A DNA stretch of 64,000 nt from Pleionea sp. CnH1-48. GTDB lineage: Bacteria; Pseudomonadota; Gammaproteobacteria; Enterobacterales; Kangiellaceae. Within the stretch, counting starts at the first letter, position 1. Each line of letters starts with the position of its first letter. Below the pieces are notes generated by a model. That model ran no database searches. It saw nothing but the letters and a program-made list of their open reading frames with translations, and was not told the DNA's origin. The translations under genes were made by a program, and so were the position numbers. The stretch covers positions 558,001 to 622,000 of the forward strand of contig NZ_JAMXSB010000001.1 of assembly GCF_024124665.1 (NCBI RefSeq), in the 5' to 3' direction. Of this stretch, positions 35,802 through 43,977 are shown one piece after another.

Positions 35802-37367
35802 ATGAACAACAATGGCTTTCAATTTCAATACGATTCTCGCTTTGTAAACGAGTTACCAGGAGAGAGTATTGACGATAAACGTTCGCGTCAAACACCGGGC
35901 AGTTGTTGGAGCCATTGTTCGCCGACCTCAGTATCATCACCTAACACGATCGCCTGGTTTCCTGAGGTTGCCGATCTACTCGGTATCACACCCCAACAAA
36001 TGGAAAGTCCTTTGTCTGCACAAGTGTTTTCTGGAAATCATCTGGTTGAAGGTATGTATCCTTATGCCGCCTGTTATGGTGGTCATCAGTTTGGTCACTG
36101 GGCAGGTCAACTCGGTGATGGACGAGCCATCACCCTCGCAGAAGTTTTGCATAATGAACACCGCTGGGACATTCAACTTAAAGGAGCTGGACGCACTCCC
36201 TATTCCCGCTCAGCAGATGGCCGCGCCGTACTCCGTTCGTCTATTAGAGAGTTCTTATGTAGCGAGGCCATGTTTCATTTAGGCATACCGACCACCCGCG
36301 CATTAAGTTTGGTAGCGACTGGCGACTCAATCGTAAGAGACATGTTTTATGACGGCCATCCCGAAGCTGAGCCAGGAGCCATCGTTTGTCGTGTCGCTCC
36401 CAGTTTTATCCGTTTTGGTAACTTTGAAATTTTAGCAGCGCGTCAGGAACTAGAATTGCTCAACCAATTTATCGACTTTACAATTGATCGTGATTTTCCT
36501 CATTTGGTTGGCAAAGACGAACGAAAACGCGCCGACTGGTTTAAAGAGATATGCGAAACGACGGCTCATTTGATGGTTGAGTGGCAACGTGTTGGATTCG
36601 TACATGGCGTGATGAATACCGATAATCTGTCCATTCTGGGACTAACCATCGATTATGGCCCTTACGGCTGGCTGGATAACTTTGACCCCAACTGGACACC
36701 CAACACAACGGATGCAGAAGGTCGACGTTATGCATTTGCGAATCAACCAAGAATTGCGCGCTGGAATCTGGCTAATCTAGCGAATACCTTAGCCAGTGTA
36801 ATGTCAGATCATGATGCGTTACGGGCAGGCATTGAACACTACGATGCAACTCTGCAACAAGAGATGTCAAAAATGCAATCCAGAAAGTTTGGCTTTAAAG
36901 AAGAACTTATCGATGATAGCTGCATCGAACTTATCAATGATGCTTACAAAACAATGTATCACGCCAACATGGATTTCACTTTATTCTTCCGTCGACTGGC
37001 AGAGGTTGATATCGCTCACCCCTCTGTAGAGTGTTTTAACGATGTCTTTTATCATGAGCCGAAAAAACAACACAAAGCGGAATTACAGCAATGGTTAGAC
37101 GCTTATAGTCAACGTGTTATAAAAGAACACGATCAGCAACGTGTCGATCGCATGAACCAAACTAACCCGATTTTTATTTTAAGAAACTACTTGTCACAAC
37201 AAGCCATCGATCGCGCCACTGAGGGTGACCACTCTGAGTTACACCAATTGATGGACGCACTGAAAGCTCCCTACACTTTTAACGAACAATACCAAAACTA
37301 CTATCACAAACGACCACAGTGGGCCGAACACAAAGCAGGTTGCTCAATGCTATCTTGCAGCTCATAG
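35802..37367 (+). CDS. selO: Protein adenylyltransferase SelO (YdiU)
   Basis: 521 residues, slightly longer than E. coli YdiU. The pseudokinase fold has its inverted-ATP motifs: 'HQFGHWAGQLGDGRAITLAE', 'LKGAGRTPYSRSADGRAVL' and the metal-binding 'HGVMNTDNLSILGLTIDYGP' (Asn/Asp). It transfers AMP to Ser, Thr or Tyr of target proteins, with a role in redox stress in E. coli. The C-terminus ends in 'GCSMLSCSS'; the terminal Cys pair corresponds to the redox Cys/selenocysteine found at the end of SelO proteins. Single gene. Confidence 0.95.
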   Translation: MNNNGFQFQYDSRFVNELPGESIDDKRSRQTPGSCWSHCSPTSVSSPNTIAWFPEVADLLGITPQQMESPLSAQVFSGNHLVEGMYPYAACYGGHQFGHWAGQLGDGRAITLAEVLHNEHRWDIQLKGAGRTPYSRSADGRAVLRSSIREFLCSEAMFHLGIPTTRALSLVATGDSIVRDMFYDGHPEAEPGAIVCRVAPSFIRFGNFEILAARQELELLNQFIDFTIDRDFPHLVGKDERKRADWFKEICETTAHLMVEWQRVGFVHGVMNTDNLSILGLTIDYGPYGWLDNFDPNWTPNTTDAEGRRYAFANQPRIARWNLANLANTLASVMSDHDALRAGIEHYDATLQQEMSKMQSRKFGFKEELIDDSCIELINDAYKTMYHANMDFTLFFRRLAEVDIAHPSVECFNDVFYHEPKKQHKAELQQWLDAYSQRVIKEHDQQRVDRMNQTNPIFILRNYLSQQAIDRATEGDHSELHQLMDALKAPYTFNEQYQNYYHKRPQWAEHKAGCSMLSCSS

Positions 37368-37546
37368 AATCTGTTTTTATTTGTCACCACAGGAGATAAC
37401 ATTCACCAACAGACAATTATCTCCAAAGTTTATAAAAGCCCTAATATAGTCGATCTCTTACGAAATCTTAGGTGATCGACTCTTCAATTTTTTTTCTTCT
37501 GAGTTACACTTCTCAACAATGGATTAATACTTTAGGGGCAAGGATC

Positions 37547-38035
37547 ATGTTTGAACGTGGAATATTCCCTGTAATTTATTGTGTTTTAGCCGTGCTACTT
37601 TTTGTAACTCAACTCAAAGTTATTGACGCATTTCGAGGTGTCGAAAGCAAACTGGAACAGCAACAGGAATTTATCGAAAATTTGTCATCAACTTCTGATG
37701 CGGTACCCGCAACCATTCAAGCATCGGCGAGTACCTTCGACGAACAACGACTTATCGCGTTAATTCGCCAAACTATTGCAGAAAATCTTAACCAGCCATC
37801 TTATCAAGCAACCACGACTCAACCTGAGGTGGCAAAAACTTTAGAGCACTACCAAGAGTCCATGGATGTCATTAAATCCATTACTTCAAAAGGACTTTTG
37901 CAGCAAGAAGATATTCAAAACATCCACAGCGAGTTGGCTGATATGAGTAAAGAACAGGTAGAACAAACACTTTCTTACTTATTTCAGGCCATCAATCGTG
38001 GAGAACTTGAGCTTGCACCAGGTGTCATGTTGTAA
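37547..38035 (+). CDS. Membrane-anchored coiled-coil protein
   Basis: 162 residues from the ATG at 37547 with AAGG upstream (the in-frame GTG at 37472 would add 25 residues before the membrane segment). One N-terminal hydrophobic segment ('FPVIYCVLAVLLFVTQL') is followed by a Gln/Glu-rich helical region and a C-terminal part 'ITSKGLLQQEDIQNIHSELA' through 'EQVEQTLSYLFQAINRGEL'. I do not recognise a family. The layout suggests a small inner-membrane assembly factor. Confidence 0.6.
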   Translation: MFERGIFPVIYCVLAVLLFVTQLKVIDAFRGVESKLEQQQEFIENLSSTSDAVPATIQASASTFDEQRLIALIRQTIAENLNQPSYQATTTQPEVAKTLEHYQESMDVIKSITSKGLLQQEDIQNIHSELADMSKEQVEQTLSYLFQAINRGELELAPGVML

Positions 38036-38114
38036 GTAAATAGACCGAGCGCAAGGACTGAGCTAACTACCTACGGGCGATTAGCCCATCACACAAACGA
38101 TCAAGGAGATCACT

Positions 38115-38483
38115 ATGAAACGCATGATGTTACTGGTTGTATTATCTTTAATTAGCTCCATGCTTTATGCTGGATATGCCGCCACCTTTGAAGTCACTAT
38201 CTCGGGCAACCTGGCTTACGGTAGTTTGCGCGATGTTCGCTACAGTTCAGACTCCACGCAATACATCAGTTGCTACACCCAGCATCCTCTAGGTGGTAGT
38301 AGTTATGGCAGCTGTATGGCTAGAAATGCCGCGGGCACTTACAAATCTTGCTTTACCACCGATCCTGGCATGTTAGCCACTATTAGAAGTTTAGGCAGCA
38401 CCAGTGACTATGTATGGTTTATCGCGAATGCTTCTGGAGGCTGCGAGCGCATCAGTGTGGTATCTGGCTCACACATGCTGTAA
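38115..38483 (+). CDS. Small exported protein of unknown function
   Basis: 122 residues with a signal peptide ('RMMLLVVLSLISSMLYAGYA'). The mature part has Cys in 'QYISCYTQHP', 'YGSCMARNA', 'YKSCFTTD' and 'GGCERISVV', so two disulfides are possible. A strong AAGGAG lies ahead of the ATG. No family known to me; it has the same general style as the protein at 15712. It is followed by a perfect hairpin terminator. Confidence 0.7.
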   Translation: MKRMMLLVVLSLISSMLYAGYAATFEVTISGNLAYGSLRDVRYSSDSTQYISCYTQHPLGGSSYGSCMARNAAGTYKSCFTTDPGMLATIRSLGSTSDYVWFIANASGGCERISVVSGSHML

Positions 38484-38509
38484 GCCCGAACTCAAATACT
38501 TTGTACTAA

Positions 38510-38541
38510 AAAACCATTGTTGCCTAAGCAACAATGGTTTT
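38510..38541. terminator. Bidirectional terminator
   Basis: Perfect 14-bp stem (38510-38523 with 38528-38541), loop CTAA, between convergent genes. The right arm overlaps the stop codon of the DUF2058 gene. Confidence 0.85.
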
Positions 38542-39079
38542 ACCACATCAGGTCATCAGGAATTTGATATTCAGCATAAGGATCATCTTCGTCGGGTGTA
38601 TCCTGTTCGACCTTGTCATTCAGGACAACCAACACCGATTCGTCAACATTCGCTAATTTTTTGGCGGCTTTATCGGTTAACAAATAATATTTATCGTCTT
38701 GCGTACAAATAGCTAAGCGCCCATCAGCCAATGCAATTTGTGTGCGGGTATCAACCGACATTTTTTTAACTTTGCCGTTGTGACTAAAGTTATAGTCGAT
38801 TTCACCTTTAATGTCTTTTAAGCAATATTGCTCAAGCATCTGCTTTATCTTGGCCACTAATTCGGTTTGGCGCAGCTCTTCTTGCTTTTCTTCATTCAGT
38901 TGGCGATCTTTTGCCTTTTTTTCTGCCCGTACTTTTTCTACTTCGGCTTTAACTTCATCTTCACCAGCCTGCCCTTTGCGACGCATCTTCGACTTTTTGC
39001 GTTTCTGGGTATTTGCCTGCTTGGCTTTTTGTTTGTCTACCAAACCAGCTTTCAGTAATTGGTCCTGAAGGGAGCTCAT
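38540..39079 (-). CDS. DUF2058 (YaiL-like) protein
   Basis: 179 residues from the ATG at 39079. The N-terminal 'SLQDQLLKAGLVDKQKAKQA' and basic 'NTQKRKKSKMRRKGQAGED', a charged helix, and the C-terminal globular part with 'NFSHNGKVKKMSVDTRTQIA', 'GRLAIC' and 'YYLLTDKAA' are the hallmark of DUF2058, annotated in some genomes as nucleoprotein/polynucleotide-associated. Cytosolic, probably RNA-linked; function not established. Confidence 0.88.
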   Translation of the reverse strand: MSSLQDQLLKAGLVDKQKAKQANTQKRKKSKMRRKGQAGEDEVKAEVEKVRAEKKAKDRQLNEEKQEELRQTELVAKIKQMLEQYCLKDIKGEIDYNFSHNGKVKKMSVDTRTQIALADGRLAICTQDDKYYLLTDKAAKKLANVDESVLVVLNDKVEQDTPDEDDPYAEYQIPDDLMW

Positions 39080-39145
39080 TATTTGCACACTCTCTGAGTT
39101 AAATCAGCCTAAATTATAATGGATGCTAAACACCATCTCAAAACT

Positions 39146-40819
39146 TTAGCCGCTACTTAACCATGGTTTGGTAAGCATGGATGGGTCAGAGTGCCAGTTC
39201 CAACGATCTGGCAGCCCCGTTTCATCAGACAAAAAACATCCATCTACCTTGTCGTGTCGCACATACTTGGCAAGAAAGAGCACACGATTGCCACGTTCGA
39301 GACGCCAGACAGCACCTTCTGGTGCCTCGACAGCTCCATGATGGCCATCGCCTAGCAGCTCCAAAGCCTTTTCGATGCTACAGGGACCACCGTGATGCAA
39401 AGTTTTTGGCAAGGAAAACTCTGCATCCTGAGCACGAACTTTCAACTCAGCGTAGGGTATTTTTTGATTATCAGATGTAAAAATATCAAAGGGGACAAAA
39501 GGCTCGTGAGCCAATTGATAATGAGTACCATGCACCAGAGCCAGCCACTCACCCACCACTCTTTCGCCAGGCAGCAACAGTTGCTCAAATCGCGCCTTAT
39601 GTTCATCCATCCAGTCAGCCCATAAACGACGACCAACATTGAGAGACTCCCTTGCATCGGTGCCATCTCGCCCTAAAGCAATCACATCGTTATCGGTACG
39701 TAGCGCGCTGACGCAGGAGCCATCGAGTTTTTCTTGTACAATAATGATGTCGTCAGGATGGACTGCGCGTTGGAGCAACATTGAAGCTTTATGATGATCA
39801 ATATGGCGATCGGCAGGTCCTGTCCGAGAGCTCGGCAAATGAGGGATTGAATGGTACGCCTGTTTTAACCAACGAGTCTTAGAGCGCTTCCAGGTAGACA
39901 GTTTGGTTCGTGCCGCATCGGTGTTCATCTCTCTCAATTGACCAAGACGAAAATCAATCACCGCTTTAGACGTTAACAATGAACCATCATCCTCAAGAGA
40001 CAAAATAGGCAGCAAATGTTCTCGCACGAGATGTATGACTTCTTCCTTAGAGGTCATTGCCAAATATTCATCATCACCTGAATTCTCAACAAACTTGCGC
40101 CAGTTACGCCGCGAATGCTTACTCTGTCCAAAGTCACCAAACAACAGACGTTTAACGATGTCGATGGGATCCATACGGCTTGAAAAAGCCAATGTAATGG
40201 CATCATGAAATTGCTGTGCATTTATGTTTTGGCTAATAAGAATGCAATAGAGATCCCACAAGGTTTTCGGCTGCCAACCACCGTGAAGATGTTCAAACAA
40301 TCCGTGGAGCTTCCAGGCGGCGGCAATTTCTGGCACGACCGTTTTTAGTCGAATAGTGCATGCCTCCGGAACCTCCACTCGAGTAAAAAAGTCAACCGCA
40401 GGACACAGCAGAGGATCGCCTGTCGCTATATCAACTTGTAGGCAGTGGGTTTGTAAACTCAGAGCAGGCTCTGGCTTGCCTGCTCTCTGCAATGCATAAG
40501 GCAATAGATAACGTACGCCCGGTGCAGGAGAGTCAACCCAGATTGGCTCAACGGATATCTGCTCAGCCATAAACTGAATAACATTTTGATGTTTATTCAT
40601 CCGTTGGATAATCTCGCCCAACTGTCGCGTTAGCTTCGGCGTATCCAGTGTCTCGATCAATAAGTCGGCATCATTGCATCGTCGTGGGATCGGTGCGATC
40701 CAACGTTGAGTGACAAAGCTGCCGCGAACAATACTTTGTTGTCCTAACTCGTGGCAGCTTAAACCATAATAAAAGAGCTCAATCGCCAATGATTGAAGTG
40801 ATGATTCACTTAACGTCAT
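39146..40819 (-). CDS. Fusion of AbiEii-like nucleotidyltransferase and ATP-dependent RNA ligase
   Basis: 557 residues in two parts. Residues ~1-240 look like an AbiEii/MNT-type nucleotidyltransferase: 'GSFVTQRWIAPIPRRCNDAD' has the GS motif and the Asp50-x-Asp52 metal pair, with a helical part 'EIAAAWKLHGLFEHLHGG' and 'KTLWDLYCIL'. Residues ~340-535 have the covalent nucleotidyltransferase motifs of RNA ligases in order: Lys364 in 'EKLDGS' (motif I), 'GERVVGEWLALVHG' (III), 'EAPEGAVWRLE' (IV) and 'FLAKYV' with Lys518 (V). It should form a Lys-AMP and join RNA ends; a tRNA target is possible. The ATG abuts the TAA of the upstream gene. The two-domain fusion is unusual. Confidence 0.82.
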   Translation of the reverse strand: MTLSESSLQSLAIELFYYGLSCHELGQQSIVRGSFVTQRWIAPIPRRCNDADLLIETLDTPKLTRQLGEIIQRMNKHQNVIQFMAEQISVEPIWVDSPAPGVRYLLPYALQRAGKPEPALSLQTHCLQVDIATGDPLLCPAVDFFTRVEVPEACTIRLKTVVPEIAAAWKLHGLFEHLHGGWQPKTLWDLYCILISQNINAQQFHDAITLAFSSRMDPIDIVKRLLFGDFGQSKHSRRNWRKFVENSGDDEYLAMTSKEEVIHLVREHLLPILSLEDDGSLLTSKAVIDFRLGQLREMNTDAARTKLSTWKRSKTRWLKQAYHSIPHLPSSRTGPADRHIDHHKASMLLQRAVHPDDIIIVQEKLDGSCVSALRTDNDVIALGRDGTDARESLNVGRRLWADWMDEHKARFEQLLLPGERVVGEWLALVHGTHYQLAHEPFVPFDIFTSDNQKIPYAELKVRAQDAEFSLPKTLHHGGPCSIEKALELLGDGHHGAVEAPEGAVWRLERGNRVLFLAKYVRHDKVDGCFLSDETGLPDRWNWHSDPSMLTKPWLSSG

Positions 40820-41476
40820 TTATTCCATCCAACCATCATCAAGCTCTTGCTTACTGTCATAGATATTAAACTCCTGAATGGACTTGATGACCTTAACCTC
40901 CAATTCTTTAAGCCTTTGCAACAACAAATCCAGGCGTGTTGTTGCTGTTAATTTGCCAACCCCGTACAAACGCTGAGTCAAGAAGTACTCACTATGTTCA
41001 TTTAGCTTGCGAAAGGCATTATAAGAAACATGCACGTCCAATGCTTTCATAGATTGGCGCAAGTCTGACAATGGATAGCTATCGGGTAAGGCAACCTTGA
41101 TGTGATGCTCAAAGTAACAGCTGTCAGACAAACCACTGGCGTCACTGTCTTGTTGAGGAATATTGAGGTTATTCACGCCCGCTTCAACTTTCACACGAAT
41201 CAGTGCAAAGCCAGCCTGCTGCATCGCTTTTGCGGTTTTAGTAATTTCTTCAAAGGCTTCATCAGGCGTACAACGAATGACTCTGCCAGCCATTGGCTGA
41301 TGAGGCGTCTTGCCACCATCGAGATAAATAACAATGGCCTTTATATTATGTTGCTCGCAAAACTGTTCAAATTCGTGCAGAGGCTGTTTTTCACTGATCT
41401 TAACCGTAAGATGATACTCGTACCCACCAGGATAATGTTTGAGTGCTTGATAAAGGCCAGTATCTTTATAATTCAT
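40820..41476 (-). CDS. RNA-ligase-linked protein of unknown fold, weak 2H-like motifs
   Basis: 218 residues from the ATG at 41476; ATG 41485 and GTG 41488 are also possible because the ribosome site is unclear. The stop codon directly abuts the ligase start (TAAATG), so the proteins are made together. Two His motifs, 'YHLTVKI' (His22) and 'HHIKVAL' (His125), recall the paired HxT/S of 2H phosphoesterases, which process cyclic-phosphate RNA ends, but the second has Lys in place of Thr. C-terminal 'KSIQEFNIYDSKQELDDGWM' looks conserved in style. I do not recognise the family with confidence. RNA-end processing before ligation is inference. Confidence 0.6.
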   Translation of the reverse strand: MNYKDTGLYQALKHYPGGYEYHLTVKISEKQPLHEFEQFCEQHNIKAIVIYLDGGKTPHQPMAGRVIRCTPDEAFEEITKTAKAMQQAGFALIRVKVEAGVNNLNIPQQDSDASGLSDSCYFEHHIKVALPDSYPLSDLRQSMKALDVHVSYNAFRKLNEHSEYFLTQRLYGVGKLTATTRLDLLLQRLKELEVKVIKSIQEFNIYDSKQELDDGWME

Positions 41477-41488
41477 TAGTAACATCAC

Positions 41489-42024
41489 TCTATCGGATCA
41501 ATGTCCGTACTCAATTCTTCTTCTCTACTCTTCTTAAATCCATCGCCAATATGGCCACCCAATATCCGTTATCCCTGTGACCGTCATAGAATGTTAACAT
41601 TTATCGAAAAAAGTTCACATATCCACAAATTCTGTGGATAACACTGTCAATTAATCGCTAGAGATCACTGAACATAACGCTTATGTTAGATATGCTGCAA
41701 AAGTGTTCAACGAATAAAGCCTGATTTTTTTTTAAGCGTCTACGATGATTAATCAACCAATAAAAGCAAGCTACAAAAAGTTATTCACAGTATTTTTTCT
41801 TAGTCATTGTTTTTTATTCAAAGGGCTGTTTTTTCTTTGAACATTATTTTATATATCCAAGATTTCTGTGGATAACACTGTCAATGAATGCCTAAAGATC
41901 AGTGTTGGCGGTGCCTCTGCCACTTTGATCTAAATTTGATCATCTAGGTTTAATATTAAGGTGATAGCTCTCTTAGATCTGCGTTCTTACGTGTCTGGCA
42001 CCTCGACCTGGATGCCAACCTAGA
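41489..42024. promoter_or_regulatory. Non-coding region with DnaA boxes and GATC cluster (origin-like)
   Basis: Contains TGTGGATAA (reverse of TTATCCACA) at 41633-41641 and 41868-41875, the first facing a near-box ATATCCACA to form an inverted pair, plus TTATTCACA at 41781-41789. Two 53-bp imperfect direct repeats (about 41618-41670 and 41852-41904) share a perfect 22-bp core (41630-41651, 41864-41885). Six GATC sites fall within 41663-42026. T-rich tracts lie between the repeats. Read on the - strand, the core TGACAGTGTTATCCACAG differs by one base from the R4-box region of E. coli oriC as I remember it. No replication gene is adjacent. Confidence 0.5.
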
Positions 42025-42249
42025 TCATAAAAACAGATTCATAAACGGAAGCGGATAGGCCATGAACATTATGAGAAAGAGAAACATTTCATTCATCATT
42101 AGCCTGGTTCGCTCTTCTAAACCATAGCGACGAAAGAAAAGTAATGGTAATTGCAAAGACACCATCCGCAATGCCTTCAACTCAGGAAATACCGCCACCC
42201 GCCAACGAAAATCAGGGTCTAGTGGCAAATGAGGCTTCTTTTGCCCCAA
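42025..42249 (-). CDS. Doubtful small membrane ORF
   Basis: 74 codons with TTG start and no ribosome site. The C-terminal third is hydrophobic ('MFLFLIMFMAYPLPFMNLFL'); the rest ('DPDFRWRVAVFPELKALRM') reads plausibly. It is in the same gap as the DnaA boxes. It may be a remnant or chance frame. Confidence 0.25.
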   Translation of the reverse strand: MGQKKPHLPLDPDFRWRVAVFPELKALRMVSLQLPLLFFRRYGLEERTRLMMNEMFLFLIMFMAYPLPFMNLFL

Positions 42250-42313
42250 CTCATGTAGTGTATTCTACAAACTCAAGAATATAATATTTTGGCGACAGGC
42301 TCTTATTTTACCC

Positions 42314-43036
42314 TTAACAACCTAACTCACTGACTTCCCAGTAACCTGTCTTGCATTGGTCTTTCACCAGCTCATCACGACGCTCGTTCAACTCTTCACA
42401 AAAACGACTGCGACCATCCCGTCCACCCGCTTCGATGATTCTATGTAATTCACTGATGCGTCCCACCAACCACTGGCATTCGTCATTCGACGAAATAATG
42501 CTATGAAATGCTTCCTCTTCAAGCTCCTCGGATAAGTAAACCGACTCTCCACCGCCTTCCCGGCTTATGCTGGCTTTTTTGCCATCTGACGAATAATAAG
42601 CGGGAAGCTCATTGTTCGACTTAACAGTGCTGGACTCACTAGTACCGTTACGCTCAGCATCTCGTTGTTGAGCATGAGATAACAGACTTTGATCCGGTGC
42701 CACCAATTTAGGGCGCAAGCGTTGACTTTGTGATGGCTTGTTGATCGTAGGGTATCTATCGTCAATGTCAGGTTTTGGTTCTACAGAAGGCTCAATAGAA
42801 CTCAGTTCATTCAATATTGAAGAATCAGATACTTTGCTGGGCTCGACAGCAGCAAGCATCGGAGCTGCAGCCATGGGTTGTTGTATCACTTCCTTTTGAC
42901 TCATTCCGTTGGCTTGTGCGATCCGCTGTTCATGTGCTTGTTTATCCTGCTCAAAATTGCGTCCAAAATACCATCCGGTATAGCCCGACACACCCGCCAG
43001 AATCACAGCACAAATCAACACATCAATTAAGCGCAT
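42314..43036 (-). CDS. Membrane-anchored protein of unknown function
   Basis: 240 residues. An N-terminal anchor ('LIDVLICAVILAGVSGYTGW') precedes a long hydrophilic Ser/Pro/Glu linker (about 40-170) and a C-terminal helical part 'DECQWLVGRISELHRIIEAG' through 'RFCEELNERRDELVKDQC' with four Cys. The C-terminal part is probably the folded domain, outside the cell membrane. No family recognised. Weak ribosome site. Confidence 0.65.
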   Translation of the reverse strand: MRLIDVLICAVILAGVSGYTGWYFGRNFEQDKQAHEQRIAQANGMSQKEVIQQPMAAAPMLAAVEPSKVSDSSILNELSSIEPSVEPKPDIDDRYPTINKPSQSQRLRPKLVAPDQSLLSHAQQRDAERNGTSESSTVKSNNELPAYYSSDGKKASISREGGGESVYLSEELEEEAFHSIISSNDECQWLVGRISELHRIIEAGGRDGRSRFCEELNERRDELVKDQCKTGYWEVSELGC

Positions 43037-43676
43037 AATAGTTACACAGACTCCATTACAACAATGCTCAGTTCATGCGGCTTACCGCTCGACAATTCAA
43101 TGTTGTGTTTCCCACAGACAATATTAGGACAACAAACAAGAATTGCACTTTTAATTAAACACCTAATGATCACATTAGATTGGATTTTGGCTTCACCATG
43201 CCTGAAAGACGCTGATTATACCTCTTTTCAGCAAGGATTTATCACCTCAAGACTGTATATTGGATAACAAAAATACAATGCTATAAGAAACTAAAATGAA
43301 CAAAATGTATAGAGTTCATCTCAAAAAAGTAGGGCTTTAGTAAAAATTATGTTGGGTAAATTGGCAAAAGCAATCGTTTCATTGCAATCTATGATAGAAA
43401 GTATCTTTTACAGCACAAAACACCCCTGTTACGCAATCGGTCTTTGGTAGAATAAAAGCTCAAAAACTTTTTACCTATTGTTGAATATTGGTTACCAAAA
43501 AACGACTTCCTTTAATAATGGAGAGTCGCGTCCCTGCTCCTCTATACAACTGTGATAATGCGTCAGCTGACGCATAGCAACATTTATGACCTTTTTATCC
43601 AGGCTCGTTTGCATCCTTTATGTGATGGCAGAAACTCATCCACATATATCTCTATAACCAATCACATGACGAGCAT
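43037..43676. other. Intergenic region with an 18-bp perfect palindrome
   Basis: About 640 bases without a convincing gene. ATGCGTCAGCTGACGCAT at 43558-43575 is a perfect palindrome, more like an operator than a terminator because no loop or T tract follows. Confidence 0.5.
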
Positions 43677-43838
43677 TTAATGCGCTGGATAGTCATAACA
43701 TTTAGGGGCTTCTCGACATCGCAAGATCCTCTCAACTGGAGGGTCAATAGGTTTCACCTCTGTTTGATGAGGTTTTTCTGGCTCTGCAGAAGCACCAACA
43801 ATAAACAACAAATTAATCAGCCAAGTTACCGACCACAT
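43677..43838 (-). CDS. 53-residue exported peptide
   Basis: ATG at 43838 with GGGAGA 8 bases upstream; stop TAA at 43677-43679. Signal peptide 'WSVTWLINLLFIVGASA' then mature 'EPEKPHQTEVKPIDPPVERI' and 'LRCREAPKCYDYPAH', with two Cys that could pair. Its position just downstream of the membrane regulator at 43978 on the same strand suggests possible co-expression. Family unknown. Confidence 0.65.
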   Translation of the reverse strand: MWSVTWLINLLFIVGASAEPEKPHQTEVKPIDPPVERILRCREAPKCYDYPAH

Positions 43839-43977
43839 AGGCTTGTCTCCCTTTTTCCAAAAGTAAAATTCGAAATTCAGCGAGACGTCTCAATTTGAGA
43901 AACTAGAAGAAAATGGCCGTGAATGCTGTGGCAATCACGTACCATTGTTGTGAATTGGCCTACTTTTTATCCAATAT

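Noticed and set aside
39146-40819. Reading the NTase domain as proof of an AbiE toxin-antitoxin system
   Set aside because: There is no AbiEi-like antitoxin next to it; the domain is fused to an RNA ligase, so the toxin label is not justified.
43349-43450. 33-codon + strand ORF
   Set aside because: No ribosome site, no signal peptide or domain; length is within chance for A+T-rich DNA.
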